A DNA stretch of 64,000 bases from JAHDDY01 sp964549375 (GTDB taxonomy: Bacteria > Pseudomonadota > Alphaproteobacteria > Rhodobacterales > Rhodobacteraceae): contig CAZJWF010000001.1 of the NCBI GenBank assembly GCA_964549375.1, forward strand, positions 1 through 64,000. Reading direction: 5' to 3'. The position numbers and the translations under genes were made by a program. Every line of letters begins with the position of its first letter. The stretch's first letter is position 1. A model generated the notes under the pieces. It saw nothing but the letters and a program-made list of their open reading frames with translations, did no database searches and was not told where the DNA came from. Of the stretch, positions 26,114-34,955 are shown piece by piece.

Positions 26114-28075
26114 TCAGGCGCTCGCCTGACCGAAGTCAGCGGTCGAGACGCCTAAAGTTTTCAGCACTTTTTCCGCGATGTCATCTTTGGTCAGCCCAGC
26201 TTCGGCATACATCTCGGCAGGGCTGGCCTGATCAATAAATTTATCCGGCAAGGCCATCGACCGGACGCGCAAGCCACCATCGAGCAGGCCTTCTTCACTC
26301 ATCCATTGCATGACATGTGCACCAAATCCACCGGACGCACCTTGTTCAATCGTGATCAGCACTTCATGCTCAGCAGCTAGCTTTGCGATCAATGCTGTAT
26401 CGAGCGGCTTGGCAAAGCGCGCGTCAGCAACCGTGGTTGAGACGCCGCGCGCGTCCAGATCTTCTGCCGCGGCGATACATTCTTGCAAATGCGCGCCAAA
26501 AGACAGCAGCGCAACTTTGCTGCCTTCTTTGACCACGCGGCCCTTACCGATTTCCAGCGGCTTGCCCCGCTCAGGCAAATCGACACCAACGCCGGCACCG
26601 CGCGGAAAGCGAAACGCGATCGGCCCACTGTCATGTGCCACGGCGGTGGCCACCATATGCATCAGTTCGGCTTCATCACTCGCCGCCATCACCGTAAAGT
26701 TCGGCAGGTTGCACAAGTAAGCGATGTCAAATGCGCCCGCATGTGTCGCACCATCCGCACCGACCAAACCCGCACGGTCAATCGCGAAACGCACGGGTAA
26801 ATTCTGCAAAGCCACGTCGTGCACGACTTGATCATAACCGCGTTGCAGGAAGGTGGAGTAAATCGCACAGAACGGTTTCATCCCCGCTCCAGCCAGTCCC
26901 GCCGCAAAGGTCACACCATGCTGCTCGGCAATCCCGACATCGAATGTCCGGGCTGGAAAGCGTTTGGCCATTTTCGAAACGCCAGTGCCATCCGGCATCG
27001 CTGCCGTAATCGCAACCACACGGCTATCACGCTCTGCCTCAGCAACCAACGTCTCACCAAAAATTGCCGTATAGCTCGGCGCATTGGAGATCGCTTTCGA
27101 TTGCTTACCGGAGGCTACGTTAAATTTCGAAACACCGTGATATTTATCCGCAGATTCCTCAGCGGGCGCATAGCCCTTACCCTTGACGGTGACGCAATGG
27201 ATGAGTGTCGGCCCATCCGCCCGCGCCCGCGCCGCGCGCAGAACCGGCAAAAGCTGACCCATATCATGGCCGTCAATTGGGCCGATGTAGTTAAAGCCCA
27301 TCTTTTCGAACAGCGTGGTGTCAGTCGCGCCCTCGCCCGTCACCAATGAGCGCGCCCGCATCGCACCCTCGCGCAGCGGTTCCGGCAGGTTTTGTGCAAA
27401 CCCGTCAGCGATTTCCTTAAGCGCATGCAGTGGCGTGTTTTCATAAAGGCTCGACAGATAAGTCGACATCGCCCCCACGGGCGGTGCAATTGACATCTCG
27501 TTGTCATTCAGGATCACAAACAACCGAGTGCCTAAAGAACCAGCATTGTTCATAGCCTCATAGGCCATGCCAGCGCTGATCGCACCGTCACCAATCACGG
27601 CAATTCCATCCCCGGTGGACGCGCCCATATCTCGCGCAGCCGAAAACCCAAGCGCCGATGAAATCGAGGTCGACGAATGCGCCGCACCAAACGGATCGTA
27701 TTCACTCTCACTGCGTTTGGTAAAACCTGACAGACCATCCTTCTGGCGTAGGGTGCGAATACGGTCACGGCGCCCGGTCAGAATTTTATGTGGATAACAT
27801 TGGTGCCCGACATCGAAAATCAGCTTATCATGGGGTGTGTTAAAGACAGCGTGGATGGCAACGGTCAACTCGACCACGCCAAGGCTCGACCCCAAATGCC
27901 CGCCCGTATCGGACACTGCAGAAATCGTCTCAGCGCGCAACTCATTCGCCAATGTCGTCAGCTCGCGATCTGACATCTGGCGCAGATCACTAGGAAAAGC
28001 AACGCGGTCGAGCGTTGGAGTGGCTGGGCGTTGTTCCGTTTCGGTCGTCATCGTCTCTGTTACCACCCTCAGCAT
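26114..28075 (-). CDS. dxs: 1-deoxy-D-xylulose-5-phosphate synthase
   Basis: Thiamine diphosphate enzyme condensing pyruvate and glyceraldehyde 3-phosphate in the first step of the MEP isoprenoid pathway. Visible are GGHLGSSLGVVELTVAIH, the TPP motif GDGAISAGMAYEAMNN, the transketolase-type DRAGLVGADGATHAGAFD and the C-terminal domain VLITIEQGASGGFG. 653 residues, slightly long because of an N-terminal tail; the ATG at 28051 (MTTETEQRP) is an alternative start with GAGGGTGG upstream. It lies 15 bp behind pufC, so precursor supply is tied to reaction-centre expression. Confidence 0.96.
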   Translation of the reverse strand: MLRVVTETMTTETEQRPATPTLDRVAFPSDLRQMSDRELTTLANELRAETISAVSDTGGHLGSSLGVVELTVAIHAVFNTPHDKLIFDVGHQCYPHKILTGRRDRIRTLRQKDGLSGFTKRSESEYDPFGAAHSSTSISSALGFSAARDMGASTGDGIAVIGDGAISAGMAYEAMNNAGSLGTRLFVILNDNEMSIAPPVGAMSTYLSSLYENTPLHALKEIADGFAQNLPEPLREGAMRARSLVTGEGATDTTLFEKMGFNYIGPIDGHDMGQLLPVLRAARARADGPTLIHCVTVKGKGYAPAEESADKYHGVSKFNVASGKQSKAISNAPSYTAIFGETLVAEAERDSRVVAITAAMPDGTGVSKMAKRFPARTFDVGIAEQHGVTFAAGLAGAGMKPFCAIYSTFLQRGYDQVVHDVALQNLPVRFAIDRAGLVGADGATHAGAFDIAYLCNLPNFTVMAASDEAELMHMVATAVAHDSGPIAFRFPRGAGVGVDLPERGKPLEIGKGRVVKEGSKVALLSFGAHLQECIAAAEDLDARGVSTTVADARFAKPLDTALIAKLAAEHEVLITIEQGASGGFGAHVMQWMSEEGLLDGGLRVRSMALPDKFIDQASPAEMYAEAGLTKDDIAEKVLKTLGVSTADFGQASA

Positions 28076-28090
28076 TGCTTTACCCCCGGC

Positions 28091-29191
28091 TCATTCGTAG
28101 ATGGGGGCTTCAGTCGTGGTCAACTCCGGCCACTCCTTGACCATATCAAGACCTTGCAGAGGTTTATACACACCTTTATGGCAAGTTTTACAGGCTAGTT
28201 TCGGTGCGTCGCCATGCCGCGAACCCAGCCGGTTCGCGGGATAGGTGTCCTTTAACGGCACGAGATATTCATTGTTGAGGTCTTGCGCCATGATGATAGC
28301 CAACGACGCTTTGCTCCATTGCAGCGTGTTCTGCTCTCCGTCATAGAATGCGCGAGTATTGTGACAGTAAGTGCAGTTCACCCCCAACGAGTTCGCGAAG
28401 TAATTCATCAGCGAGAACGTGCGCTCCGTATCCTGAATGGACGCTGTACCCTCATTTGGAACGCGAGGTTCCAGATCATGAACGGCGATTGTGCTCTCGC
28501 CAAGCAGATATTTTTCCAACGCATCGGTGGGCAGCGAGGTTGAGCTGCTTTGCAGAGTTGCATAGTTCTGATTCGCGGACCACCCGCGCACATTTTCCAA
28601 AACCGGCGAGCGCTTGAACCAAATATCCGACGGCACATTCTCTCCGCGGTGACAGGTATAACAGTTTACCCCAGCCGGAGCGACGTGACCCTCAAATTCC
28701 TCATTGATAAACTGGGTCATCTCGATCATCCGCCGCGACACGATCTTGGTATACAATTCGTCCGAGGCGTAGCTCTCTTGATCGCCTTCACCGTGACAGT
28801 AGGCGCAGCCTTGTTTCGGCGACACCCACGCAGTCATCGCACTCATCACACGAAGGAAATTGTCTTCGGTTAGATCGCCAAGCACTTGGACGTTCGCGTA
28901 GACATCTTTCGCCAGCTCGTCACCATCTTCGGGGACATATGCGGCTTCGGTAACATAACTTTCAATCGTCGGATCAACCGCATTCCGCTCGCTGATCAGT
29001 TTGACGACGCCCATCCCAGCTCCGCGCGGACCCGTTTGCACCGTCGATGTTTGCGCCGGATTTCCCCAGGTAATGAAGAAAACCGCGACAAAGATCGCAA
29101 CACCAACGGTGCCCATCAAAATTGCAGGGCGGTACAATTGTGTCGGGTTTTCCCGACTCCATTTCGGCCACCATTTCAGACGCTCAAACAT
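28091..29191 (-). CDS. pufC: Tetrahaem cytochrome c subunit of the reaction centre, PufC
   Basis: Periplasmic electron donor to the photo-oxidised special pair. All four haem sites are intact: CAYCH (129-133), CYTCH (177-181), CTYCH (273-277) and CKTCH (334-338). 366 residues. The N-terminus has a membrane helix (about 23-42, AILMGTVGVAIFVAVFFITW) but no lipobox cysteine, so it is held by an uncleaved helix rather than a lipid anchor. It follows pufM by 9 bp with GAGGA before its ATG. Presence of pufC and lack of pufX match Roseobacter-type puf operons. Confidence 0.97.
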   Translation of the reverse strand: MFERLKWWPKWSRENPTQLYRPAILMGTVGVAIFVAVFFITWGNPAQTSTVQTGPRGAGMGVVKLISERNAVDPTIESYVTEAAYVPEDGDELAKDVYANVQVLGDLTEDNFLRVMSAMTAWVSPKQGCAYCHGEGDQESYASDELYTKIVSRRMIEMTQFINEEFEGHVAPAGVNCYTCHRGENVPSDIWFKRSPVLENVRGWSANQNYATLQSSSTSLPTDALEKYLLGESTIAVHDLEPRVPNEGTASIQDTERTFSLMNYFANSLGVNCTYCHNTRAFYDGEQNTLQWSKASLAIIMAQDLNNEYLVPLKDTYPANRLGSRHGDAPKLACKTCHKGVYKPLQGLDMVKEWPELTTTEAPIYE

Positions 29192-29200
29192 ACTTGGTCC

Positions 29201-30160
29201 TCACGGTTTGTAGGCTTGGTAGCCGTACTCGCCCTCATAGGCGGGTGCGAAGCTGTGTTCGACGGCCCAAAGATACCAGTTATCGACAACGGTTCCGGTC
29301 AGCAGAATGCCGATACCGCCGGTAATCGGTGTCAACACAGCAAACCACCACGCCCAACGATGAATCCCCTCCATAGTCGCGTTAAATCCCATCGTCCAAC
29401 GCCAGAACAGCGCGGCGCGCTCCGATGCTGTGCCTCGGTCGAAAATCTGCTCCAGCTCTCGATCGCCGCCGAAACGAGAGACCGCAAGGATCGTCGCCCC
29501 GTGCATGGCAAAAAGCAGAACCGAGCCATATAGGAAGACAATCGACAGCGCGTGGAACGGATTATAATAAAGGTTGCCGTACCGGATCGAAAACGCGGTG
29601 GTCCAATCCAGATGAGGAAAGATGCCATAGGGCACTGCCTCAGACCATGAGCCCATCAAAATCGGACGGAACAGCCCCAGCACAAGAAACAACCAGATTG
29701 CGGCAGCAAAGGCCCAGGCGACATGCTTGCCCATCTTTAGTTCGGCGGCGCGGACATAGCTGCGAACCCACCAGCTCAAAACCGACACCAATAACAGAAA
29801 GCTAGCAATGATGTACCAGCCGCCCTGATCGAGAGGCGGTATCCGTAAACCCCATTCAGGCCCCGGCGGCTCTAGCGCTAACCAAAAGAACTGACGGATA
29901 AACTCTGGGATCGACCAGCCGACTTGCGCCAACATATTCAATCCAATGATATTGAAAGACAGCGTCCCGGTAATCACAGAGATCAGCCCGAAGAACCCCA
30001 AATGAATGGGTCCGATTTGGGCATTTCCCAACCACCCGGCCCATGTTGAGAAAAACGGCTTTCCTCCGCGTTCTTTCTCGATGCCTTCACCGTTGGTCAC
30101 GCCCAGTTCTGCCGGACCTTGGACCTGAACCTGATTGAAGATGTTCTGATATTCGATCAT
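29201..30160 (-). CDS. pufM: Photosynthetic reaction centre M subunit
   Basis: Five-helix core subunit binding bacteriochlorophyll, bacteriopheophytin, QA and the non-haem iron. Counting the initial Met, ligands equivalent to Rhodobacter M182, M202, M219, M266 and E234 are H183 (FPHLDW), H203 (NPFHALS), H220 (AMHGATIL), H267 (GIHRWAW) and E235 (DRELEQ). 319 residues. The ATG at 30160 overlaps the pufL stop as ATGA; a longer frame running up to 30214 lies inside pufL. The C-terminus ends in GEYGYQAYKP, suited to contact with PufC. Confidence 0.97.
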   Translation of the reverse strand: MIEYQNIFNQVQVQGPAELGVTNGEGIEKERGGKPFFSTWAGWLGNAQIGPIHLGFFGLISVITGTLSFNIIGLNMLAQVGWSIPEFIRQFFWLALEPPGPEWGLRIPPLDQGGWYIIASFLLLVSVLSWWVRSYVRAAELKMGKHVAWAFAAAIWLFLVLGLFRPILMGSWSEAVPYGIFPHLDWTTAFSIRYGNLYYNPFHALSIVFLYGSVLLFAMHGATILAVSRFGGDRELEQIFDRGTASERAALFWRWTMGFNATMEGIHRWAWWFAVLTPITGGIGILLTGTVVDNWYLWAVEHSFAPAYEGEYGYQAYKP

Positions 30161-30999
30161 GTATGAACCCCTTGCGTCGGCCAGATCGGCAGTTCGAGCC
30201 ACCAGTTCCACCATTCTGGCCAGCCACTCGTCCAGACAGGCCCAGAGATAACGATACAGATCGCGGACCAGAATCCCGCGTTAAGCGCCAGCAGCAATCC
30301 AAGACGGTGAATGCCGAGCGTACCAACGGAATAACCGATAAAATCGCGGAAGAACGTATCCTCGTGGTCAGGCGTCAGAACCCTCTCACCCTTTTCAGGA
30401 TTGGCCGCCGACAAGATCAATGATCCATGCAATGCCAGCGCCAGTGTTGTCGTGAAAAAGAATGTCACTGCCAGCATATGCGCCGGATTGTAATGGAAGT
30501 GCAGATACGAATACCCGACATTAGACACCCAATCGAGGTGACTGAAAATCCCATAGGGAAACCCATGCCCCCACGCGCCCAACAGCAAGGGGCGAATGAC
30601 AACCAGCGTAACATAGGCGAAAATCGCAAAGCTAAACGCGAATGGGACGTGATAGCCCATGCCCAACTTGCGGCAAATTTCGACTTCCCGCAGCGCCCAA
30701 CTCACGAAAGCGCCAATCGCGCAAATCGTGATAATTTGCCAAAGCCCGCCTTCGGCAAGCGGTGCCAGCCCAAGACCATATTTCAAATCAGGTGGCTGAA
30801 TATTGATCAGCCACGGATTGAACGTGCCTTGCAACGCCGCGCCATAAAAAATCAGGGCGGTTCCGAGCGCTGCAAACAGCAATGTTGTCACGCCGAAAAA
30901 ACCCACAAAGAAAGGGCCAACCCAAAAATCGAAAAGATCACCGCCAATCAGCGTCCCGCCGCGAACTCGATATTTTCGTTCAAAACTGAGCAATGCCAT
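30157..30999 (-). CDS. pufL: Photosynthetic reaction centre L subunit
   Basis: Five-helix core subunit, partner of PufM. Ligand histidines equivalent to L153, L173, L190 and L230 are at H154 (IFSHLDW), H174 (HYNPAHML), H191 (ALHGSLI) and H231 (GIHRLGL), counting the Met; the QB-site run TFFRDFIGYSVGTLGIHR is intact. 280 residues. The ATG has GGAGACC upstream and follows the pufA-pufL hairpin region; the stop overlaps pufM. Confidence 0.97.
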   Translation of the reverse strand: MALLSFERKYRVRGGTLIGGDLFDFWVGPFFVGFFGVTTLLFAALGTALIFYGAALQGTFNPWLINIQPPDLKYGLGLAPLAEGGLWQIITICAIGAFVSWALREVEICRKLGMGYHVPFAFSFAIFAYVTLVVIRPLLLGAWGHGFPYGIFSHLDWVSNVGYSYLHFHYNPAHMLAVTFFFTTTLALALHGSLILSAANPEKGERVLTPDHEDTFFRDFIGYSVGTLGIHRLGLLLALNAGFWSAICIVISGPVWTSGWPEWWNWWLELPIWPTQGVHT

Positions 31000-31084
31000 C
31001 AGCGGTCTCCGCTCTGCGTCTCTTAAGTGTCACAATGTCCGCGACCGATCCCATCAGATCAGCGCGTGGTTTGCTGCGGCCATC

Positions 31085-31138
31085 GCGGGCGACGCCCGCA
31101 GCTTTCTTGATGACTGGTTCGATAAACTGCGCGAACCA
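31085..31138 (-). promoter_or_regulatory. Intercistronic mRNA hairpins between pufA and pufL
   Basis: The 148-bp pufA-pufL gap holds two hairpins: GCGGGC/GCCCGC with a 3-nt loop (31085-31099) and TGGTTCG/CGAACCA with a 10-nt loop (31115-31138). No T run follows either. In Rhodobacter, such structures at this place protect pufBA mRNA from 3' decay and set the excess of LH1 over RC transcripts; the same role is inferred here. No gene such as pufX is seen in the gap. Confidence 0.7.
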
Positions 31139-31147
31139 ACGAACCAC

Positions 31148-31330
31148 CTATTTGGCGGCGCGTTCCATCCGCGCGTTGTCTTCGGCCTGAGCGACCTCGA
31201 ACCAGTTGTAGCGTTCCGTGCTCAGCAGAACCATGTGGATCATGGCCGCCAGCAGGAAGAGGAAAACGCCTTGTGCGACAAACACGCGGCGCGGGTCGAA
31301 GATCAGCCAAATCTTGTAGAAGTTGCTCAT
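31148..31330 (-). CDS. pufA: LH1 alpha polypeptide
   Basis: 60-residue antenna polypeptide with one membrane helix and the bacteriochlorophyll-ligating H32 in LLAAMIHMVLLST. The N-terminal SNFYKIWLIFDPRRVF is the classical LH1 alpha start. GGAGGG lies just upstream of its ATG, 12 bp after the pufB stop. Confidence 0.97.
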   Translation of the reverse strand: MSNFYKIWLIFDPRRVFVAQGVFLFLLAAMIHMVLLSTERYNWFEVAQAEDNARMERAAK

Positions 31331-31342
31331 GTCTTCCCTCCT

Positions 31343-31498
31343 CTAAAGATAGAACCAGGGGCGCCAGACCAACACTGCAAAATGAGCGACCACCGCGATT
31401 GAAGTGAAAAGCATTAGGCCGCTGATATAGACAGAGTGCAGTTCCTGCGCCTGTTCTTCGGTAAGGCCTGTAAAGGACAGGCCGTCGTTGTCACTCAT
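31343..31498 (-). CDS. pufB: LH1 beta polypeptide
   Basis: 51-residue antenna polypeptide beginning MSDNDGLSFTGLTEEQAQE, with the ligand histidine H39 (VVAHFAVLVWRPW) and the conserved H21. I chose the ATG at 31498 because GGAGG lies 7-8 nt upstream and the N-terminus matches LH1 beta; the open frame upstream is not conserved-looking. Order pufQ-B-A-L-M-C is standard. Confidence 0.96.
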   Translation of the reverse strand: MSDNDGLSFTGLTEEQAQELHSVYISGLMLFTSIAVVAHFAVLVWRPWFYL

Positions 31499-31621
31499 TT
31501 GGGTACCTCCAGTTGAGCAATCGAGGTCACGGTTTCCCGCGACCATAGAACTGATCGGCGCATCGCCCATCAGCACCATCTCGCCCGCAAGCAAGCGAAA
31601 TGAATCCGGTAAGCTCCGCCG

Positions 31622-31843
31622 TTAAGCAGAAAAAATCATCGCGGCGGCGGTATGCGTCTCACTCATCGCTTCGCGCAGGATGCTTTCTTCCGCGCGGGTG
31701 CCAGTGACGACGGCAATCACGCGCTTGATCGCTGTCGTTGGCAGCAAGATGACAAACAACAGCGCAAAGTAGAGCCAGTATTCGATCTTGGGCGGGCGCT
31801 TTGCTCGCGAACGAGCTGGTGCGTCGGAAATCTGAATGGTCAT
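31622..31843 (-). CDS. pufQ: PufQ, bacteriochlorophyll-related regulatory/assembly protein
   Basis: 73 residues with a basic N-terminus (SDAPARSRAKRPPKIEYW) and one membrane helix (about 24-43, WLYFALLFVILLPTTAIKRV), as in PufQ of Rhodobacter, which affects bacteriochlorophyll flux and coproporphyrin metabolism. The ATG at 31843 follows GGAGG by 6 nt; a GTG four codons earlier overlaps that ribosome site and is rejected. It lies between bchZ (27 bp) and pufB. Confidence 0.88.
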   Translation of the reverse strand: MTIQISDAPARSRAKRPPKIEYWLYFALLFVILLPTTAIKRVIAVVTGTRAEESILREAMSETHTAAAMIFSA

Positions 31844-31870
31844 GGTAGCCTCCACTTCAAACGGATGACG

Positions 31871-33331
31871 TCAGGTACTGGTCCCGGCCTGCAATGCGGC
31901 GACAGTCTCGCGCACTACTCGGTCGGCACCGGAATCGAGGGCAGATTTCTCCGCGCGATCCCGCAGGGTTTTCGCGGCGGAAATTCGGGTGAGTATTGGA
32001 TGCTCCTCAACAATTTTATCGAGCAGCATTTGGGCGTCGGAATCCCAAGGAAAATCACGTCGCAATCGCGTGGGCGTGGCAGCGGCAGAATCCATCTCGG
32101 TTCCAAGGGGAAGGATGTGAAACAACGCATCAAACAAGCTGTTGCACACTTCCTGCAATAAATATGTCGCTCCGGCATAGCCCATCATCGGCGTGCCAGT
32201 GGCGCGGCGGATCGCTGCGCCCGGAAAACTTGCCGGAATAAATGCGGGCTTTGGGCCATGCCCGTCGCTCATCTCCGCAAGATACATTTTCTCATTAATC
32301 GACCCTAAAACAACAAGGGGTCTTTTCTCGTGCATCATTGCGCGCACGGCATCATTGTCGGTTTTCTTTCCGGCAATCCGCGCGACACTAAAGGCACATT
32401 GCAACCCAAGTTCGACTTCTAGGAAATTGCAAAAACCGCGCGTGTAGGTCTCGTTTGCAACAATGGCAAAATTCGCAGTCGCAAAGAAATCTTGCGTCAC
32501 AGAGCGCCACAAATCCCAAACTGGCTTCAACGTGGAATGCTTTTCCCGTTCGATAAACGGTTCGGGATCGAGTTCCAACATCTCACCGAGTTTCCGCAAA
32601 AACTTCGTTGTGGACTCAACACCAATCGGCGCTTGCAAATACGGTTTACCGAGCACCTCGGCGAGACCCCGCCCGAACTCGCGATACATCACGACATTCG
32701 CTTCGCTATTCACCAATTTGGGCATCTCACCCAAATGAGCGCCCAGCGGCATAACCATATTGATCTCGGCCCCAATGCCTTCGATAAGGCGACGAATTTC
32801 GGCGACATCTGATGGCATGTTGAACGTGCCATACATCGGGCCGAGAATGTTGACGCGCGGCTTCTGGCCCTCTTTTAGAGGGGTCGTTTTACGTGGGCGT
32901 CCTTTGGTGCAGCCGAACTCCGTGAAAATCCACGTCATCGCGCGGTCGGCGGCTTCCCATTGATCTTCATCTATCGTACGCGGCAGGAACCGTTGAATAT
33001 TGGTCCCTTCCGGTGTGACCCCGCCCCCGATCATTTCCGAAATCGAACCGGTGACAACAACTGCTGGCAACGCGGGGTCAAGTGTATTCCATGCGCGTTT
33101 CATCGCGCCTTCCGTACCATCGCGGCCAAGTTCTTCCTCCCCAAGACCCGTCACAACGATGGGCAGTTCGTGAGGAGGGAGAGCATCGGTATAGTGAAGG
33201 ACCGATGTAACTGGCAGGTTTTCGCACCCAACCGGTCCGTCGATAACCACCTGCAAGCCTTTGGTCGCACAGAACGCATAGACCGCGCCCCAATATCCGC
33301 CTGCTCTATCGTGATCCTGCACGAGCATCAA
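31871..33331 (-). CDS. bchZ: Chlorophyllide a reductase subunit BchZ
   Basis: Nitrogenase-like catalytic subunit of chlorophyllide oxidoreductase (COR), which reduces ring B and, in many species, the 8-vinyl group. Contains the cluster cysteine C36 in DGPVGCENLPV, LHYTDALPPHELP and the C-terminal MGYAGATYLLQEVCNSLFDALF. 486 residues. It overlaps bchY by 4 bp (ATGA), and pufQ follows after 27 bp, linking COR and puf expression. Confidence 0.96.
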   Translation of the reverse strand: MMLVQDHDRAGGYWGAVYAFCATKGLQVVIDGPVGCENLPVTSVLHYTDALPPHELPIVVTGLGEEELGRDGTEGAMKRAWNTLDPALPAVVVTGSISEMIGGGVTPEGTNIQRFLPRTIDEDQWEAADRAMTWIFTEFGCTKGRPRKTTPLKEGQKPRVNILGPMYGTFNMPSDVAEIRRLIEGIGAEINMVMPLGAHLGEMPKLVNSEANVVMYREFGRGLAEVLGKPYLQAPIGVESTTKFLRKLGEMLELDPEPFIEREKHSTLKPVWDLWRSVTQDFFATANFAIVANETYTRGFCNFLEVELGLQCAFSVARIAGKKTDNDAVRAMMHEKRPLVVLGSINEKMYLAEMSDGHGPKPAFIPASFPGAAIRRATGTPMMGYAGATYLLQEVCNSLFDALFHILPLGTEMDSAAATPTRLRRDFPWDSDAQMLLDKIVEEHPILTRISAAKTLRDRAEKSALDSGADRVVRETVAALQAGTST

Positions 33332-34860
33332 ATCATCTCCGCAGCTTTGGCGGCACGAGCGGCTTTTTCGAGCTTCTTCTGACGATGAGCACGAAACCCC
33401 TCGTCGATATTTGGCGCGCCTTCCCAGACCCCCGCAGTATCGCCGCTGCCGACACCTTCGAAGAAGTTACGCATCGACTCCATCCGGTCTTTATTACCAA
33501 TGGCTGCATTGACGACTTGCGCCAACGATCCTGCACCCGCAGGTCCCATCAAAGGCCGCGCCGAAATCAAATTCGTAAAGTATAGCCCCGGCGTACCGCG
33601 TTCTTTCGCCTTTTGCACAACTGGCGTCGTGCCAATCGCGAGGTCAGGATTGATCGCTTCCATCGCCGCGCAATCATCTTCAAGGCTGGTGCGATATTTG
33701 ACCGTTACGCCTTTGGCCTCTAGCCACTCCCGATCGCTATCCGACCAAGGGCTGCGGGCACATGCGGTCCCGACATACGGAACGTCAGCTCCGCTCTCGA
33801 TCAGCAACCGAGCGACAAGTAGCTCGGACCCTTCATAGCCCGAAACAGTAATCGTACCTTTGACCGGCATCGCGCTCAATGCGCCTTTGATCGCAGGTAG
33901 AAACTTATTCTGTGCCTCAGCGACTTTGTCTGCCGTCACATTGAAAGCATCGCCAATTCCCGCGAGCCAAACCGCCGTGCCGTCATGCCCAACAGGCGCA
34001 GAGCCAATGACCGACCGTCCCGCCGCTTCGAACTCGCGCACCGCCGCCGTATAGAAAGGGTGGATCGCCGCCACCGCGCCGCAATCAAGCGCTGCATACA
34101 GCTCCCGCCACTCACGGCACGGGACGGTTGGCCCCACCGCCAATCCTAGCGGATCAAGCATCCCGCCGATTGAGATCGGATCCGCCGGAAACATCTCACC
34201 CAGTAGCGCAACGGTGGGACGGTCGGACCGACCCGATGCAGGTGACGCCACCGGTCCCGCCTCTGCTTCCTCGCGCGCGTATTTCAGCATCGCACCGGCA
34301 AGGACATCTTTGGCTTCAGCATGAGTGGGAATTCCAAAGCCCGGAACATCAATCCCAACAATCCGCACGCCATTGATCTCATTCGGCAACAGACGCAGCG
34401 GTACCCCCGATGCTGTCGGAACGCATAGATTGGTCACAACAATCGCGTCATACTTTTCTGGGTCCGCCATCGCATGAACCGACTCGCGGATATCTTCGAA
34501 CAGTTTTCCGGTGACGAGCGTTTCAGAGTTAAACGGCACATACCCAACCGACCGCCGAGCGCCATAAAAGTGCGACACGAAGGTCAACCCATACACACAA
34601 CACGCCGACCCGGACAAAACTGTTGCGACGCGGCGCATACGTAAACCAACACGCAACGATCCAAATGCCGGACACATGCTTTGCGGCTTATCATGCGGCC
34701 CTTGCGGATAATCCTTGGCGTATTGATCCAAAATTTCCGACTTACCTGCCGACCGGGCTGCCGCTTCCATCTGACCTGACGAGTGACACCCCAAGCCATC
34801 AACTGACGGAGTAGGCGAGTCGCTTTCTCGCGGCGGTGAAACGAAGGCATCATCCGTCAT
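33328..34860 (-). CDS. bchY: Chlorophyllide a reductase subunit BchY
   Basis: Partner of BchZ, supplying cluster cysteines C63 (PQSMCPAFGSLR), C87/C88 (LSGSACCVYGL) and C146 (TNLCVPTASG). 510 residues. The start ATG at 34860 overlaps the stop of a 32-codon ORF (ATGA), so BchY translation may be coupled to that ORF rather than directly to bchX. The N-terminal 60 residues are variable and acidic, as expected for the family. Confidence 0.96.
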   Translation of the reverse strand: MTDDAFVSPPRESDSPTPSVDGLGCHSSGQMEAAARSAGKSEILDQYAKDYPQGPHDKPQSMCPAFGSLRVGLRMRRVATVLSGSACCVYGLTFVSHFYGARRSVGYVPFNSETLVTGKLFEDIRESVHAMADPEKYDAIVVTNLCVPTASGVPLRLLPNEINGVRIVGIDVPGFGIPTHAEAKDVLAGAMLKYAREEAEAGPVASPASGRSDRPTVALLGEMFPADPISIGGMLDPLGLAVGPTVPCREWRELYAALDCGAVAAIHPFYTAAVREFEAAGRSVIGSAPVGHDGTAVWLAGIGDAFNVTADKVAEAQNKFLPAIKGALSAMPVKGTITVSGYEGSELLVARLLIESGADVPYVGTACARSPWSDSDREWLEAKGVTVKYRTSLEDDCAAMEAINPDLAIGTTPVVQKAKERGTPGLYFTNLISARPLMGPAGAGSLAQVVNAAIGNKDRMESMRNFFEGVGSGDTAGVWEGAPNIDEGFRAHRQKKLEKAARAAKAAEMI

Positions 34861-34955
34861 CGGGACGCATCCTCGTCCGATACGTCGGATGCCTCTGCCT
34901 CAATCATTCGTGCAAGCGCTTCATCAGCGCGCGCAAGCTCGTCAAGGTCAAACAT
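34857..34955 (-). CDS. Candidate 32-residue acidic microprotein between bchX and bchY
   Basis: An ORF of 32 codons fills the gap between bchX and bchY exactly. Its ATG (34955) overlaps the bchX stop within ATGTTTGA, and its TGA overlaps the bchY ATG as ATGA. It uses the third reading frame relative to both neighbours. The peptide begins MFDLDELARADEALARMIEA, could form one amphipathic helix and ends in an acidic run (D/E at about a third of positions). No clear ribosome site of its own; translation would be by coupling. It may be a real small COR-associated protein or only a device to pass ribosomes to bchY. Confidence 0.5.
   Translation of the reverse strand: MFDLDELARADEALARMIEAEASDVSDEDASR

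Noticed and set aside
30161..30214. Longer N-terminus for PufM
   Set aside because: The upstream codons lie inside pufL; the ATGA overlap start gives the conserved YQNIFNQVQV beginning.
31000..31147. A pufX-like gene in the pufA-pufL gap
   Set aside because: No minus-strand frame with start and membrane segment; the gap is made of hairpins. pufX would also lie after pufM, where pufC is found.
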